The notes below the pieces were generated by a model. The model did no database searches. It was given only the letters and a program-made list of their open reading frames with translations, and was not told where the DNA came from. Of a DNA stretch of 64,000 nt, positions 33,803 to 43,009 are shown piece by piece (within the stretch, counting starts at the first letter, position 1; each line of letters starts with the position of its first letter). Source of the DNA: Vogesella aquatica (lineage in GTDB: Bacteria; Pseudomonadota; Gammaproteobacteria; Burkholderiales; Chromobacteriaceae); the NCBI RefSeq assembly GCF_028548455.1, contig NZ_JAQQLF010000010.1, positions 98,623 through 162,622 on the forward strand. Reading direction: 5' to 3'. Both the position numbers and the translations under genes were made by a program.

Positions 33803-35941
33803 ATGAGCGATAACAAAATCAGCCTGCCGCTGTTCGACCCGGCACTGCTGAAGCCGGCGCTGCGCGATAGCGTGCGCAAGCTGGCGCTGCGCGAGCAGCT
33901 GAAAAACCCGGTGATGTTCGTGGTGTACCTGGGCAGCGTGCTGTGCAGCGTACTGTGGGTGATGGCACTACAGGGCAAGGGCGACGCGCCGGCCTGGCTC
34001 ACCGGCAGCATTGCCGTGTGGCTGTGGTTTACCGTGCTGTTTGCCAACTTTGCCGAGGCATTGGCCGAGGGCCGCAGCCGCGCCCAGGCCGCCAGCCTCA
34101 AAAGCCTGAAAAAAGCCACCATCGCCAAGAAGCTGGCCGCACCACAGCGCTACGGCGCCGCCTTTACCGTGGTGGACGCCAGCGACCTGCGCAAGGGCGA
34201 TGTGGTACTGGTGCAGCACACCGACCTCATCCCCTGCGACGGCGAGATCATCGAGGGCATAGCCAGCGTGGACGAGTCGGCCATTACCGGCGAGTCGGCG
34301 CCGGTGATCCGCGAATCGGGCGGCGATTTCAGCTCGGTGACCGGCGGTACCCGCGTGCTGTCGGACTGGATCGTGGTGCGCGTCAGCGTGAACCCCGGTG
34401 AAACCTTCATCGACCGCATGATCGCGATGGTGGAAGGCGCCAAGCGCCGCAAGACGCCGAACGAGATTGCGCTCACCATCCTGCTGCTGGCGCTGACGCT
34501 GGTGTTCCTGATGGTAACGGTCACGCTGCTGCCGTTCTCGGTGTACAGCGTGGGCGCCGCCGGCAGCGGCGAGGTGATCTCGCTGCCGGTGCTGCTGGCG
34601 CTGCTGGTGTGCCTGATCCCCACCACCATCGGTGGCCTGCTGTCGGCCATCGGTGTGGCCGGCATGAGCCGGCTGATGGCGGCCAACGTCATCGCCACCA
34701 GCGGCCGCGCGGTGGAAGCCGCCGGCGACGTGGACGTGCTGCTGCTGGACAAGACCGGCACCATCACCTTCGGCAACCGTCAGGCCGCCGCCTTCATCGC
34801 CGCCGCCGGCAGCACGCCCACCGCGCTGGCCGAAGCCGCCTGGCTGGCCTCGCTGGCCGACGACACGCCGGAAGGCAAGAGCATCGTGGTGCTGGCGCAG
34901 CAGCAAACCCGCGCCGTGGCCCCGCACCACGACGGCGTGCTGAGCGAAAGCCAGCTGGGGCAGGGCACCTTGCAGGCCTTGCACCAGGGCCTGGTGCCGC
35001 CCGGCGCCAGCTTTGTGCCGTTTACCGCGCAGTCGCGCATGTCCGGCATCAACCTGGGCGAACGCCAGATCCGCAAAGGCGCCGCCGACGCCATCCGCCG
35101 CCATGTGCTGCAGCTGGGCGGCAGCTTCAGCCCGGCCCTGCAACAGCAGGTAGACGGCATCGCCAGCCGTGGCAGCACGCCGCTGGTGGTGGCCGAAGGC
35201 GCCCGCGTACTGGGCGTGGTGGAGCTGAAAGACGTGGTAAAGCCGGGCATCAAGCAGCGCTTTGCCCAGCTGCGGCAGATGGGCATCAAGACGGTGATGG
35301 TAACCGGTGACAACCGCCTGACCGCCGCCGCCATCGCCGCCGAAGCGGGCGTGGACGACTTCCTGGCCGAGGCCACGCCGGAAAACAAGCTGGCGCTGAT
35401 CCGCGATTACCAGCAGCGCGGCCAACTGGTGGCCATGACCGGAGACGGCACCAACGACGCCCCGGCGCTGGCGCAGGCCGACGTGGCGGTGGCGATGAAC
35501 AGCGGCACCCAGGCCGCGCGCGAGGCCGCCAATATGGTGGACCTCGACTCCAGCCCCACCAAGCTGATCCAGGTGGTGGAAATCGGCAAACAGATGCTGA
35601 TGACGCGCGGCGCGCTCACCACCTTCAGCCTGGCCAACGACGTGGCCAAGTACTTCGCCATCATCCCGGCGGCGTTTGCCGGCACCTACCCGCAGCTGGG
35701 CTTGCTGAACGTGATGCAGCTGGCCAGCCCGGCGTCGGCGCTGCTGTCGGCGGTGATCTTCAACGCGCTGATCATCGTGGTGCTGATTCCGCTGGCACTG
35801 AAAGGCGTGCGCTACCGTGCGCTGGGCGCCGAGGCGCTGCTGCGCCGCAACCTGCTGGTGTACGGCCTGGGCGGCCTGCTGCTGCCCTTTGCCGGCATCA
35901 AGCTGATCGACATGCTGCTGGCCCTGCTGGGGCTGGTGTAA
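33803..35941 (+). CDS. kdpB: Potassium-transporting P-type ATPase, subunit B
   Basis: A 712-residue P-type ATPase. Phosphorylation motif [15 protein letters not shown] (Asp in DKTGT), the TGES loop in [19 protein letters not shown], the ion-site [15 protein letters not shown], the nucleotide domain with [14 protein letters not shown] and the hinge [16 protein letters not shown] are all present. Serine in the TGES segment regulation region is conserved as in E. coli. GGAG lies eight bases before the ATG. Fully canonical. Confidence 0.98.
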   Translation: MSDNKISLPLFDPALLKPALRDSVRKLALREQLKNPVMFVVYLGSVLCSVLWVMALQGKGDAPAWLTGSIAVWLWFTVLFANFAEALAEGRSRAQAASLKSLKKATIAKKLAAPQRYGAAFTVVDASDLRKGDVVLVQHTDLIPCDGEIIEGIASVDESAITGESAPVIRESGGDFSSVTGGTRVLSDWIVVRVSVNPGETFIDRMIAMVEGAKRRKTPNEIALTILLLALTLVFLMVTVTLLPFSVYSVGAAGSGEVISLPVLLALLVCLIPTTIGGLLSAIGVAGMSRLMAANVIATSGRAVEAAGDVDVLLLDKTGTITFGNRQAAAFIAAAGSTPTALAEAAWLASLADDTPEGKSIVVLAQQQTRAVAPHHDGVLSESQLGQGTLQALHQGLVPPGASFVPFTAQSRMSGINLGERQIRKGAADAIRRHVLQLGGSFSPALQQQVDGIASRGSTPLVVAEGARVLGVVELKDVVKPGIKQRFAQLRQMGIKTVMVTGDNRLTAAAIAAEAGVDDFLAEATPENKLALIRDYQQRGQLVAMTGDGTNDAPALAQADVAVAMNSGTQAAREAANMVDLDSSPTKLIQVVEIGKQMLMTRGALTTFSLANDVAKYFAIIPAAFAGTYPQLGLLNVMQLASPASALLSAVIFNALIIVVLIPLALKGVRYRALGAEALLRRNLLVYGLGGLLLPFAGIKLIDMLLALLGLV

Positions 35942-35960
35942 CTCGTAGAAAGGTAACCGT

Positions 35961-36578
35961 ATGCAACACGTACTGTCCGGCAGCGATACCCACGCTGCCC
36001 AACCCGCCGCCAGCGCCCTGTGGTGGCCCGCCGCCCGCCTGCTGCTGGGCCTCACCCTGCTGCTGGGCCTGGTGTACCCGCTGGCCGTCACCGGCCTGGC
36101 GCAGTGGCTGTTTCCGGCGCAGGCGCAGGGCTCGCTGCTGCAGCAGCAAGGCCGCGTGGTGGGCTCGGCGCTGATTGGCCAGGCCTTCAGCAAACCGGGC
36201 GAGTTCTGGGGCCGCCCGTCCGCCACCGCCAGCACGCCGTACAATGGCGCCGGCTCCGGCGGCAGCAACCTGGGCCCGGCCAACCCGGCGCTGGCCAAGG
36301 CGGTGGCCGAGCGCATCGCCGCGCTGAAAGCCGCCGGCCCGCTGCCGGCCGGGCCGGTACCGGCCGACCTGGTCACCGCGTCTGCCAGCGGGCTGGACCC
36401 GCACATCAGCCTGGCCGCCGCGCTGTACCAGGTACCGCGCGTGGCCGCCGCCCGCCAGCTGGACGCCGGCAAGCTGGCACAGCTGGTACGCCAGCAGGCC
36501 CTGGTGGCTTGGTTCGGCAGCGACGCCACGGCGCGGGTGAACGTGCTGCAGCTGAACCTGGCGCTGGCGCGTAGCTGA
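35961..36578 (+). CDS. kdpC: Potassium-transporting ATPase, subunit C
   Basis: A 205-residue subunit with one N-terminal membrane span ([22 protein letters not shown]) and a periplasmic domain. Family marks are [40 protein letters not shown] and the C-terminal [19 protein letters not shown] followed by PRVAAAR. Slightly longer than E. coli KdpC at the polar N-terminus. A strong hairpin terminator follows before kdpD, so the regulatory genes may be transcribed partly by read-through or from their own promoter. Confidence 0.96.
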   Translation: MQHVLSGSDTHAAQPAASALWWPAARLLLGLTLLLGLVYPLAVTGLAQWLFPAQAQGSLLQQQGRVVGSALIGQAFSKPGEFWGRPSATASTPYNGAGSGGSNLGPANPALAKAVAERIAALKAAGPLPAGPVPADLVTASASGLDPHISLAAALYQVPRVAAARQLDAGKLAQLVRQQALVAWFGSDATARVNVLQLNLALARS

Positions 36579-36602
36579 TACCATTGGCAAGTGCCGTTTA
36601 AC

Positions 36603-36636
36603 GCACAAGGTTGGCCGCAGGTGGCCAACCTTGTGC
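36603..36636 (+). terminator. Hairpin between kdpC and kdpD built on the TTGGCCGCA motif
   Basis: A perfect 14-bp stem: GCACAAGGTTGGCC (36603-36616) and GGCCAACCTTGTGC (36623-36636) with loop GCAGGT. The motif TTGGCCGCA spans stem and loop at 36611-36619. TTGTTT follows. A terminator made from the repeat, as seen with DUS in Neisseria. Confidence 0.8.
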
Positions 36637-36671
36637 TTGTTTCCAGTAACCGATCACGATAAGCCAGAACC

Positions 36672-39317
36672 ATGACCGACCCCGACCGTCGCCCCGACCC
36701 CGACGCCCTGCTGGCCAGCCTGCCGCGCCCGCGTGGCCGGCTGAAGCTGTTTTTCGGCGCCGCGCCCGGCGTGGGCAAAACCTACGCCATGCTGGCGGAG
36801 GCGCAGGAAAAACGCGCCCAGGGCCTGGACGTACTGGTGGGCTGGGTGGATACCCACGGCCGCGCCGACACCGAAGCCATGCTGCACGGCCTGGCCGTGC
36901 TGCCGCGCCGCCAGCTGGACCACCGCAGCAAGGCGGTAGCGGCGCTGGATATCGACGCCATCCTGGCGCGCCGCCCGGCGCTGGTGGTGGTGGACGAGCT
37001 ACCGCACAGCAACGCCGCCGGCAGCCGCCACCCCAAACGTTGGCAGGACGTGGAAGAGCTGCTGGCCAGCGGCATCGACGTGTACAGCGCGATGAACGTG
37101 CAGCACCTGTACAGCCTGCGCGACATCGTCAGCCGCGTGACCGGCGTGGAAGTGGCCGAGACTGTGCCCGACCACGTGTTCGACCAGGCCGACGAAGTGC
37201 GGCTGGTGGATTTGCCGCCGGACGACCTGCTGCAAAGGTTGGCCGCAGGCAAGGTCTACCTGCCCGAGGTGGCCGAGCGCGCGGCGGCCAACTTCTTCCG
37301 CAAAGGCAACCTCATCGCGCTGCGCGAGCTGGCGCTGCGGCGCATGGCCGACCGGGTAGACGGCCAGATGAAAGCACAGCGCGCCACGCAGCAGGCCGCA
37401 CCGGTATGGGCCACCCGCCACGGCTTGCTGCTGCTGGTGGATGGCCGCTTTGGCGCCGACAGCGTACGCCAGAGCCAGCGCCTGGCGCGGCAGCTGGGCG
37501 CGGCCTGGCACGCGGTGTGGGTGGACGATGGCCGCAGCAGCGCGGCATCCCGCGCCGCCGCGCTGGCTGCCTTGCAGCAGGCGGCCGAGCAGGGCGCCAC
37601 CACGCTGGTGTTAAGTGGCAGCTCGCCAGCGCGCCTGCTGGCCGACTACGCCCGCCGCCATAATCTGTCGCTGCTGGCCATGCCGGCGCCGCTGGCCGGG
37701 CGCCGCCTGCAGCAAGCCTTGCAGCAGCACGCCGCTGACCTCGACCTGCTATTGCTGTCCGGCCCGGCGCCGGCCATCGGCGCGCGATCCTGGCTAGGTT
37801 GGCCGCAGTGGCCGCTAAGCCGCCGTGGCTGGCTGGCGGCCAGCCTGCTGTGCGTGGCCATCACCGTGCTGGCCAGCCCGCTGCACGGCGTGCTGGAGCC
37901 CACCAACCTGGTGATGTTCTACCTGCTGGGCGTGCTGTGGGTGGCGGTGCGCTACGGCCGCGGCCCGGCGGCGCTCAGCGCCGTGCTGTCGGTGGCGCTG
38001 TTCGACTTTTTCTTCGTGCAGCCGCATTTCTCGTTTGCGGTGTCCGACGTGCAGTACCTGATTACCTTTGCCGTCATGCTGATCGTTGGCCTGGTGGCCG
38101 GCCAGCTGGTGGCCAGCCAGCGCCACAGCGCCGCGCAGGCGCGCCAGCGCGAGGCGCACACCCGCACGCTGTACGAGATGGCGCGCGAGCTGGGTGTGGC
38201 GCTGCTGCCGGAACAGGTGGGCGAAATCAGCCAGCGATTTTTGCACGCCAGCCTGGGCGCCAATATCCGGCTGTGGTTACCGCCGGACGACGAAGACGGC
38301 GCACTGCAGCCGCAGGCTGGCGACGCGCTGGACGAAGACGCCGCCATCGTGCGCTGGTGTTACGACCACGCCGCCCCGGCCGGGGTGGCTACGCACACGC
38401 TGCCACACGCGCCGTGCCTGTACCTGCCGCTAAAAGCGCCGATGCGCACCCGCGGCGTGCTGGTGCTGCGCGTGGCCGACCCCGCCACGCTGGCCGAGCC
38501 CGACAACCGCCGCCTGGCCGAGGCGGTGGCCGCGCTGGCGGCGCAAACGCTGGAACGGCTGCACTACATTGCCGTGGCGCAGCAAACGCTGGTGGCGATG
38601 GAATCGGAACGGCTGCGCCATTCGCTGCTGGCCGCGCTGTCGCACGACCTGCGCACGCCGCTGACCGCGCTCACCGGCCAGGCCGAAACGCTGCAGCGCC
38701 AGCTGGCGCGCGAGGCGTCGCCGCACGCCGCGCAGGCCGCCATACTGCAAACGCAAAGCCAGCGCATCTCGCGGCTGGTGACCAACCTGCTGGAAATGGC
38801 CCGCCTGCAGGCAGGCGGCGTGACGCTGCGCCGCGACTGGCTGCCGCCGCAAGAGCTGTTCGGCAGCGCCATCGCCGCGCTGGGCGGCGCCACTGCCAGC
38901 CACCGCCTGCAGGTGGACGCCCCGCTGGACTGCCCGATGCTGTACGCCGACCCCATTTTGCTGGAGCGGCTGCTGGTCAACCTGCTGGAAAATGCGCTCA
39001 AATACAGCCCCGCCGGCAGCACCATCACGCTTGCGGCCAGCGCCAGCGCGCAGCACATCCTGCTAAGCGTGGCCGACCAGGGCCGCGGCCTGCCGCCGGG
39101 CGACCCCGACGCGCTGTTTACCGCCTTTACCCGTGGCGAGCGCGAGTCGGCCATCAGCGGCGTGGGCCTGGGGCTGGCCATCTGCCGCACCATTGCCGAC
39201 GTGCACGGCGGCCGCATTACTGCGGCCAACCTGCCGGCCGGCGGTGCCTGCTTTACCCTTAGCCTGCCGCTGGCGCCGCAGCCGGCGCTGGATTTCGACC
39301 CGGAGAACCTGCAGTGA
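36672..39317 (+). CDS. kdpD: Turgor/K+ sensor histidine kinase KdpD
   Basis: An 881-residue membrane kinase. N-terminal KdpD domain with Walker-A-like GAAPGVGKTYAMLAEAQE (about residues 31-48) and DELPHSNAAGSRHPKRWQDVE; a USP-like domain around 250-360; four membrane spans (about 390-490, including FDFFFVQPHFSFAVSDVQYL); a GAF-like segment; and the kinase core with the His motif LLAALSHDLRTPLTALTGQ, NLLENALKYSPAG and VGLGLAICRTI. It phosphorylates KdpE under K+ limitation. Two TTGGCCGCA copies lie in it at 37239 and 37799. Confidence 0.97.
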   Translation: MTDPDRRPDPDALLASLPRPRGRLKLFFGAAPGVGKTYAMLAEAQEKRAQGLDVLVGWVDTHGRADTEAMLHGLAVLPRRQLDHRSKAVAALDIDAILARRPALVVVDELPHSNAAGSRHPKRWQDVEELLASGIDVYSAMNVQHLYSLRDIVSRVTGVEVAETVPDHVFDQADEVRLVDLPPDDLLQRLAAGKVYLPEVAERAAANFFRKGNLIALRELALRRMADRVDGQMKAQRATQQAAPVWATRHGLLLLVDGRFGADSVRQSQRLARQLGAAWHAVWVDDGRSSAASRAAALAALQQAAEQGATTLVLSGSSPARLLADYARRHNLSLLAMPAPLAGRRLQQALQQHAADLDLLLLSGPAPAIGARSWLGWPQWPLSRRGWLAASLLCVAITVLASPLHGVLEPTNLVMFYLLGVLWVAVRYGRGPAALSAVLSVALFDFFFVQPHFSFAVSDVQYLITFAVMLIVGLVAGQLVASQRHSAAQARQREAHTRTLYEMARELGVALLPEQVGEISQRFLHASLGANIRLWLPPDDEDGALQPQAGDALDEDAAIVRWCYDHAAPAGVATHTLPHAPCLYLPLKAPMRTRGVLVLRVADPATLAEPDNRRLAEAVAALAAQTLERLHYIAVAQQTLVAMESERLRHSLLAALSHDLRTPLTALTGQAETLQRQLAREASPHAAQAAILQTQSQRISRLVTNLLEMARLQAGGVTLRRDWLPPQELFGSAIAALGGATASHRLQVDAPLDCPMLYADPILLERLLVNLLENALKYSPAGSTITLAASASAQHILLSVADQGRGLPPGDPDALFTAFTRGERESAISGVGLGLAICRTIADVHGGRITAANLPAGGACFTLSLPLAPQPALDFDPENLQ

Positions 39318-40006
39318 ACAACGTTGCCAGCATTCTGGTTATCGAAGACGAGGCGGTCATCCGCCGCTTTGTCAAAGCCGCGCTGGAAGAAGACGGCCAT
39401 CGCGTGTACGAGGCCGACAGCGTGGCGCGCGGCCTGATCGAGGCCGGCACCCGCAAACCGGACCTGGTGGTACTGGACCTGGGCCTGCCCGACGGCGACG
39501 GCGTGGCGCTGCTGCTGGACCTGCGCAGCTGGAGCAGCGTGCCGGTAATCGTGCTGTCGGCCCGGGTGGACGAGGGCGACAAGATCGCCGCGCTGGACGC
39601 CGGCGCCGACGACTACCTGACCAAACCGTTCGGCACCGGCGAGCTGCAGGCCCGCGTGCGCGCCCAGCTGCGCCGCCGTGGCAGCAGCGCCGCCAGCGAA
39701 AGCGACAAAGTCACGCTGGGCGACGTGGTGGTGGACCTGGGCCTGCGCAGCGTCAGCCGTGGCGGCGAGCCGCTGCACCTGACGCAGCTGGAATACCGGC
39801 TGCTGGTGGCGCTGATCGCGCAGCGCGGCAAGGTGCTGACCCACCGCCAGTTGCTGAAAGAGGTGTGGGGGCCGACGCACGTGGAGCACAACCACTACCT
39901 GCGCATCTACATGGCCCACCTGCGCCAGAAACTGGAACAAGACCCCGCCCAGCCGCGTTTTCTGCTCACCGAAACCGGCGTCGGCTACCGGCTGGCGGCG
40001 GGTTAG
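39314..40006 (+). CDS. kdpE: Response regulator KdpE
   Basis: A 230-residue OmpR/PhoB-type regulator. Receiver: ILVIEDEAVIRRFVKAALEE, phosphoacceptor Asp in DLVVLDLGLPDGDG, and DYLTKPFGTGELQARVRAQL. Winged-helix output domain: HLTQLEYRLLVALIAQRGKV and HNHYLRIYMAHLRQKLEQDP. The start is GTG at 39314, overlapping the kdpD stop by 4 bp. It should bind the box at 31819-31837 and activate kdp transcription. Confidence 0.96.
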   Translation: MNNVASILVIEDEAVIRRFVKAALEEDGHRVYEADSVARGLIEAGTRKPDLVVLDLGLPDGDGVALLLDLRSWSSVPVIVLSARVDEGDKIAALDAGADDYLTKPFGTGELQARVRAQLRRRGSSAASESDKVTLGDVVVDLGLRSVSRGGEPLHLTQLEYRLLVALIAQRGKVLTHRQLLKEVWGPTHVEHNHYLRIYMAHLRQKLEQDPAQPRFLLTETGVGYRLAAG

Positions 40007-40009
40007 CGC

Positions 40010-40345
40010 TTATACAAACAGCGCCGCCGTCACCGCGCCAAAAGCCAGCAGGATGGCCAGCATGTAGACGCGGAAGGTGGCGTGGTAGTAGTGGCCGGCC
40101 TGCTGTAGCGGGTAGCGGTTGTTCAGCAGGCGGAACAGCACCCACAGCATCATGGCGATGGCGCCGATCAGGCCGATGGCGACCACCATGTCGGCCTGGG
40201 TGGTCACCGCTATTTCGCCGTCGTCCTGTATCGCCCACTGGCCGAGAAAATTCAGCATGAAGCCGAGGATGATGCCCAGCGAGGTCACCATGGGCTGGCG
40301 GAAATCCTTCATGTCGTGGTTCATGTCCGGGTCGGGCTGGCTCAT
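40010..40345 (-). CDS. Small three-span membrane protein, unknown
   Basis: A 111-residue protein I do not recognise. A polar, His/Asp-containing start (MSQPDPDMNHDMKDFRQ) is followed by hydrophobic spans at about residues 20-38, 52-72 and 90-110. Convergent with kdpE (3-bp gap). Its start at 40345 is chosen for an absence of hydrophilic low-complexity upstream sequence in the open frame. No ligand motif seen. Confidence 0.7.
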   Translation of the reverse strand: MSQPDPDMNHDMKDFRQPMVTSLGIILGFMLNFLGQWAIQDDGEIAVTTQADMVVAIGLIGAIAMMLWVLFRLLNNRYPLQQAGHYYHATFRVYMLAILLAFGAVTAALFV

Positions 40346-40357
40346 CGTTGGCTCCGC

Positions 40358-40383
40358 AAAAAGCCCGGCGCTGGCGCCAGGCG
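40358..40383 (-). terminator. Probable terminator downstream of the secreted agmatine deiminase gene
   Basis: On the minus strand a GC-rich imperfect hairpin (CCCGCCTGGCGCC with AGCGCCGGGC) is followed by TTTTT. It lies 21 bp past the deiminase stop. A TTGGCCGCA copy (40390-40398) sits between them. Confidence 0.4.
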
Positions 40384-40403
40384 GGAAGGTTGGCCGCAGG
40401 CGT

Positions 40404-41489
40404 TCAGGCGGGCTGTTGCTGTGTGGTGCAATGGATGCCGCCGCCGCCGCCGGCGATGGCATCAATATCCAGCATGATGATGTCGCGGCCGGGGAACTGC
40501 TCGCGCAGCATGGCCTGGCAGTTGCGGTCGGCACGGGTATCGCCGAACTGCGGCGCGATCACGGCGCCGTTGCACACGTAAAAGTTGATATAGCCGGCGG
40601 CAAACTCGTCGTTACGGTAGCGCGGGCGGATATCGGTGGGGGCGTTCAGTACCACCACCTTCAGTTTGCGCCCGCGGGCATCGGTGGCGTTTTTCAGTAT
40701 GTCCAGGTGGCGGCGGGTCACGGCGTGGTCGTAGGAATCCGGGTCGGTATCCAGGCCGGCCATGACGACGCCAGGCTGGGTGAAACGGGCGTAGAAGTCG
40801 GTGTGGCCGTCGGTAATGTCGCGCCCGGCAATGCCCGGCAGCCAGATGATTTTCTGCAGGCCCAGCAGGCGTTTGAGCTCGGCCTCGCAGGTGGCTTTGC
40901 TGACGCCTGGGTTGCGGTTGGGGTTCAGTACGCAGCTTTCGGTGATGATGGCGGTGCCCTGGCCGTCTACTTCTATGCCGCCGCCTTCCAGCACCAGCTT
41001 GGTCTGTAGGCGGGCTACGCCGCTGTGAGCGCACACAAAAGCGGCGACTTCGGCGTCGGCCTGGTGTTCTTGCTTGTTACCCCAGCCATTGAAGTTGAAG
41101 TCCACCCCGGCAAGCTGGCCGCTGGCGTTCTTCACGAATACCGGGCCGGTGTCGCGCATCCACAGGTCGTCGATGTCCTGCACGATCAGCTGCACCTTGT
41201 TGCCGCACAGGCGGCTGGCCATTTCGTAGTCTGCTTCACGCACCAGCATGTTGACCGGCTCGTGTGCCACGATGGCGCGGGCAATGCGGCCCAGTGCTTC
41301 CTGTGCGCCACGCTGCAGAGGGGGGCCCCAGACTTCTTCGCCGGGGCCAAAGGCCATCCAGGTGGCGCTGTGGCGTTCGCCCTCGTCCGGCATATGCCAG
41401 CTGCTGGCTGCGGCCTTGCCAGGCAGCGCCAGGCTACTACCCAGCAAGGCCAGGCCGGAGGAGGCGAGAAAGTGTCTGCGTGTAAACAT
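40404..41489 (-). CDS. Secreted (Tat-type) agmatine deiminase / PPAD-family amidinotransferase-fold enzyme
   Basis: A 361-residue agmatine-deiminase family protein. Unlike cytosolic AguA it starts with a twin-arginine-like signal, MFTRRHFLASSGLALLGSSL followed by ALPGKAAA, so it should act in the periplasm or outside. Catalytic elements are present: IDDLWMRDTGPVFV, LVLEGGGIEVDGQGT (Glu), DGHTDFYARF (His/Asp) and the catalytic Cys in GGGGIHCTTQQQP. It hydrolyses agmatine to N-carbamoylputrescine, or acts on a related guanidino substrate. It is the last gene of a minus-strand polyamine locus, next to a truncated relative sharing 62 identical bases. Confidence 0.88.
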   Translation of the reverse strand: MFTRRHFLASSGLALLGSSLALPGKAAASSWHMPDEGERHSATWMAFGPGEEVWGPPLQRGAQEALGRIARAIVAHEPVNMLVREADYEMASRLCGNKVQLIVQDIDDLWMRDTGPVFVKNASGQLAGVDFNFNGWGNKQEHQADAEVAAFVCAHSGVARLQTKLVLEGGGIEVDGQGTAIITESCVLNPNRNPGVSKATCEAELKRLLGLQKIIWLPGIAGRDITDGHTDFYARFTQPGVVMAGLDTDPDSYDHAVTRRHLDILKNATDARGRKLKVVVLNAPTDIRPRYRNDEFAAGYINFYVCNGAVIAPQFGDTRADRNCQAMLREQFPGRDIIMLDIDAIAGGGGGIHCTTQQQPA

Positions 41490-41579
41490 AGGGTGTCTTT
41501 CCTGTTAGGACTTAGCTTGGCCGCCAGCCTGTTAACACCATAGCTGGCGGTGCGGCTTTCACCAACACCGCTAGCGGGG

Positions 41580-41897
41580 TCAGGCCGGCTGTTGTTGGGT
41601 AAGGCCGTGGATGCCGCCGCCGCCGGCGATGGCGTCGCGTAGCGCGTCGCGGCAGTAGTAGTCGGCGCGGGTGTCACCGAACTGCGGCGCGATCACGGCG
41701 CCGTTGCACACGTAAAAGTTGATATAGCCGGCGGCAAAGGCCGGCAAGGTGGCAGCGTGCGGCTCGCCTTGGTCCGGCACGCGCCAGCCGGTGGGGTTGG
41801 CCGCATGGGTGGGGGTGCCGGCAAACAGGGTGCTGCAGCCTAGTGTGCCTGCCAGCAGGCTGGCGGCGCTGTAGCCCAGAAAGTGTCGTCGCTTCAT
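41580..41897 (-). pseudogene. Internally deleted agmatine deiminase paralogue, catalytic Cys lost
   Basis: A 105-residue in-frame remnant of a protein like the one at 40404. It keeps the Tat-type leader (MKRRHFLGYSAASLLAGTLG) and the N-terminal WRVPDQGEPHAAT. It then jumps to FAAGYINFYVCNGAVIAPQF, so about 250 residues are missing, including the Glu and His motifs. A second short deletion lies before AIAGGGG. The final motif reads GGIHGLTQQQPA, where Gly replaces the catalytic Cys. The reading frame is open, so a product could be made and exported, but it cannot be an active enzyme. The 62 bp at 41677-41738 equal 40543-40604 exactly. Confidence 0.85.
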
Positions 41898-41914
41898 CCT
41901 GGCTTCTGGCGGCA

Positions 41915-43009
41915 TCAGCGGCGTTTGAAACTCATCCAGGTGCGGCCTTCCAGCCGCGTGGTGTCGCTGCTTTGCACTTTTTGCAGGAACAGCGTTTTCT
42001 TGCGTTCGTCGTTCAGGTAAATGGCGGGGTTGCCTACCAGCGTGCGGTCCATCAGCTTGAGCGCGCCCAGGTTGGCATTGGCGTAGCGGGTGGCGTTGCT
42101 GATTTTGGCGATCACGTCCGGGCGCAGGATGTAGTTGATGAAGGCGTGCGCGTTGTCGGGGTGGCGCGCGGTTTTGGGAATCAGCATGCCGTCGAACCAC
42201 ATCAGGCTGCCTATGCTGGGGATGTCGTACACGATGCTGCGCTTGCCACCCTGTTCGCGTACTTTTTCGGTGGCCAGGTTGATGGCGCCGGAGTAGCCGG
42301 TAAACACGCATAGCTCGCCGCTGATCAGCTCGCTGGCGTTGGGCGAGCCGACAAACAGGCTGATGTTGTTGCGTACTTTTTCCAGCATGGCCAGCGCGGC
42401 GTCAAAGTCGGCTTTGGCCGGGTTCACCGGGTCGCGGCCGATGTAGCGCAGCGCCAGCGGCAGCATGGCGCTGGCCGAGTCCTGCAGGCCGATGCGGCAG
42501 CCGCCTGCGGCCAACTTGCTGCTGGTGGCGGGGTTGAACAGCAGGTCCAGGCTGTTGGCCGGTGCCTTGCCCAGCAGTTTTTCCACTTTGACCTTGTCGT
42601 AGCCCACGCCGATGGTGCCCCACATATACGGTACGCCGAAGCGGTGGCCGGGGTCGGACTGGGCGATGATATTCATCAGCCGCGGGTCCAGGTGCTTCAG
42701 GTTGGGCAGCTTGCTTTTGTCCAGCGGGCGGTACACGCCGGCCTGGATCTGCTTGGCCATGAAGTCGTTGCTGGGCCATACCACGTCGTAGCCGCTGTCG
42801 CCGGTGAGCAGCTTGGCTTGCAGCGTTTCGTCGCTGTCGTATACGTCCAGCCGCACCTTGATGCCGGTTTCCTTTTCAAACTGGCTGAGGGTGTCGGGCG
42901 CGAAGTAGTCGGCCCAGTTGAACAGGTACAGGATTTTCTCTTCGGCGGCGTGGCTGCTGGCGCAGGCCAGCGCCAGTGCGGCAGCCAGCAGGCTGCGGCG
43001 CGGGCTCAT
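41915..43009 (-). CDS. Putrescine/spermidine-type periplasmic binding protein (PotF/PotD-like)
   Basis: A 364-residue class I polyamine-binding protein. Signal peptide RRSLLAAALALACASSHAAE; mature start EKILYLFNWADYFAPDTLSQ followed by FEKETGIKVRLDVYDSDETLQAKL, GYDVVWPSNDFMAKQIQAGV, PYMWGTIGVGYD and MWFDGMLIPKTARHPDNAH. These are PotF hallmarks (Trp and Asp residues binding the amine). No permease or ATPase partner is nearby, so it is an orphan binding protein using a distant PotGHI-type system or acting in sensing. It overlaps aguB by 4 bp, which ties it to agmatine or putrescine metabolism. Confidence 0.93.
   Translation of the reverse strand: MSPRRSLLAAALALACASSHAAEEKILYLFNWADYFAPDTLSQFEKETGIKVRLDVYDSDETLQAKLLTGDSGYDVVWPSNDFMAKQIQAGVYRPLDKSKLPNLKHLDPRLMNIIAQSDPGHRFGVPYMWGTIGVGYDKVKVEKLLGKAPANSLDLLFNPATSSKLAAGGCRIGLQDSASAMLPLALRYIGRDPVNPAKADFDAALAMLEKVRNNISLFVGSPNASELISGELCVFTGYSGAINLATEKVREQGGKRSIVYDIPSIGSLMWFDGMLIPKTARHPDNAHAFINYILRPDVIAKISNATRYANANLGALKLMDRTLVGNPAIYLNDERKKTLFLQKVQSSDTTRLEGRTWMSFKRR

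Noticed and set aside
31912..34128. A 738-codon open frame antisense to kdpA and kdpB
   Set aside because: Composition of a shadow frame (Gln/His/Arg-rich); no family motif, no ribosome site.
33968..36778. A 936-codon open frame antisense to kdpB, kdpC and the start of kdpD
   Set aside because: Such long antisense frames are usual in GC-rich DNA; the residues are His/Gln/Gly-rich without motifs, and the plus-strand genes are canonical.
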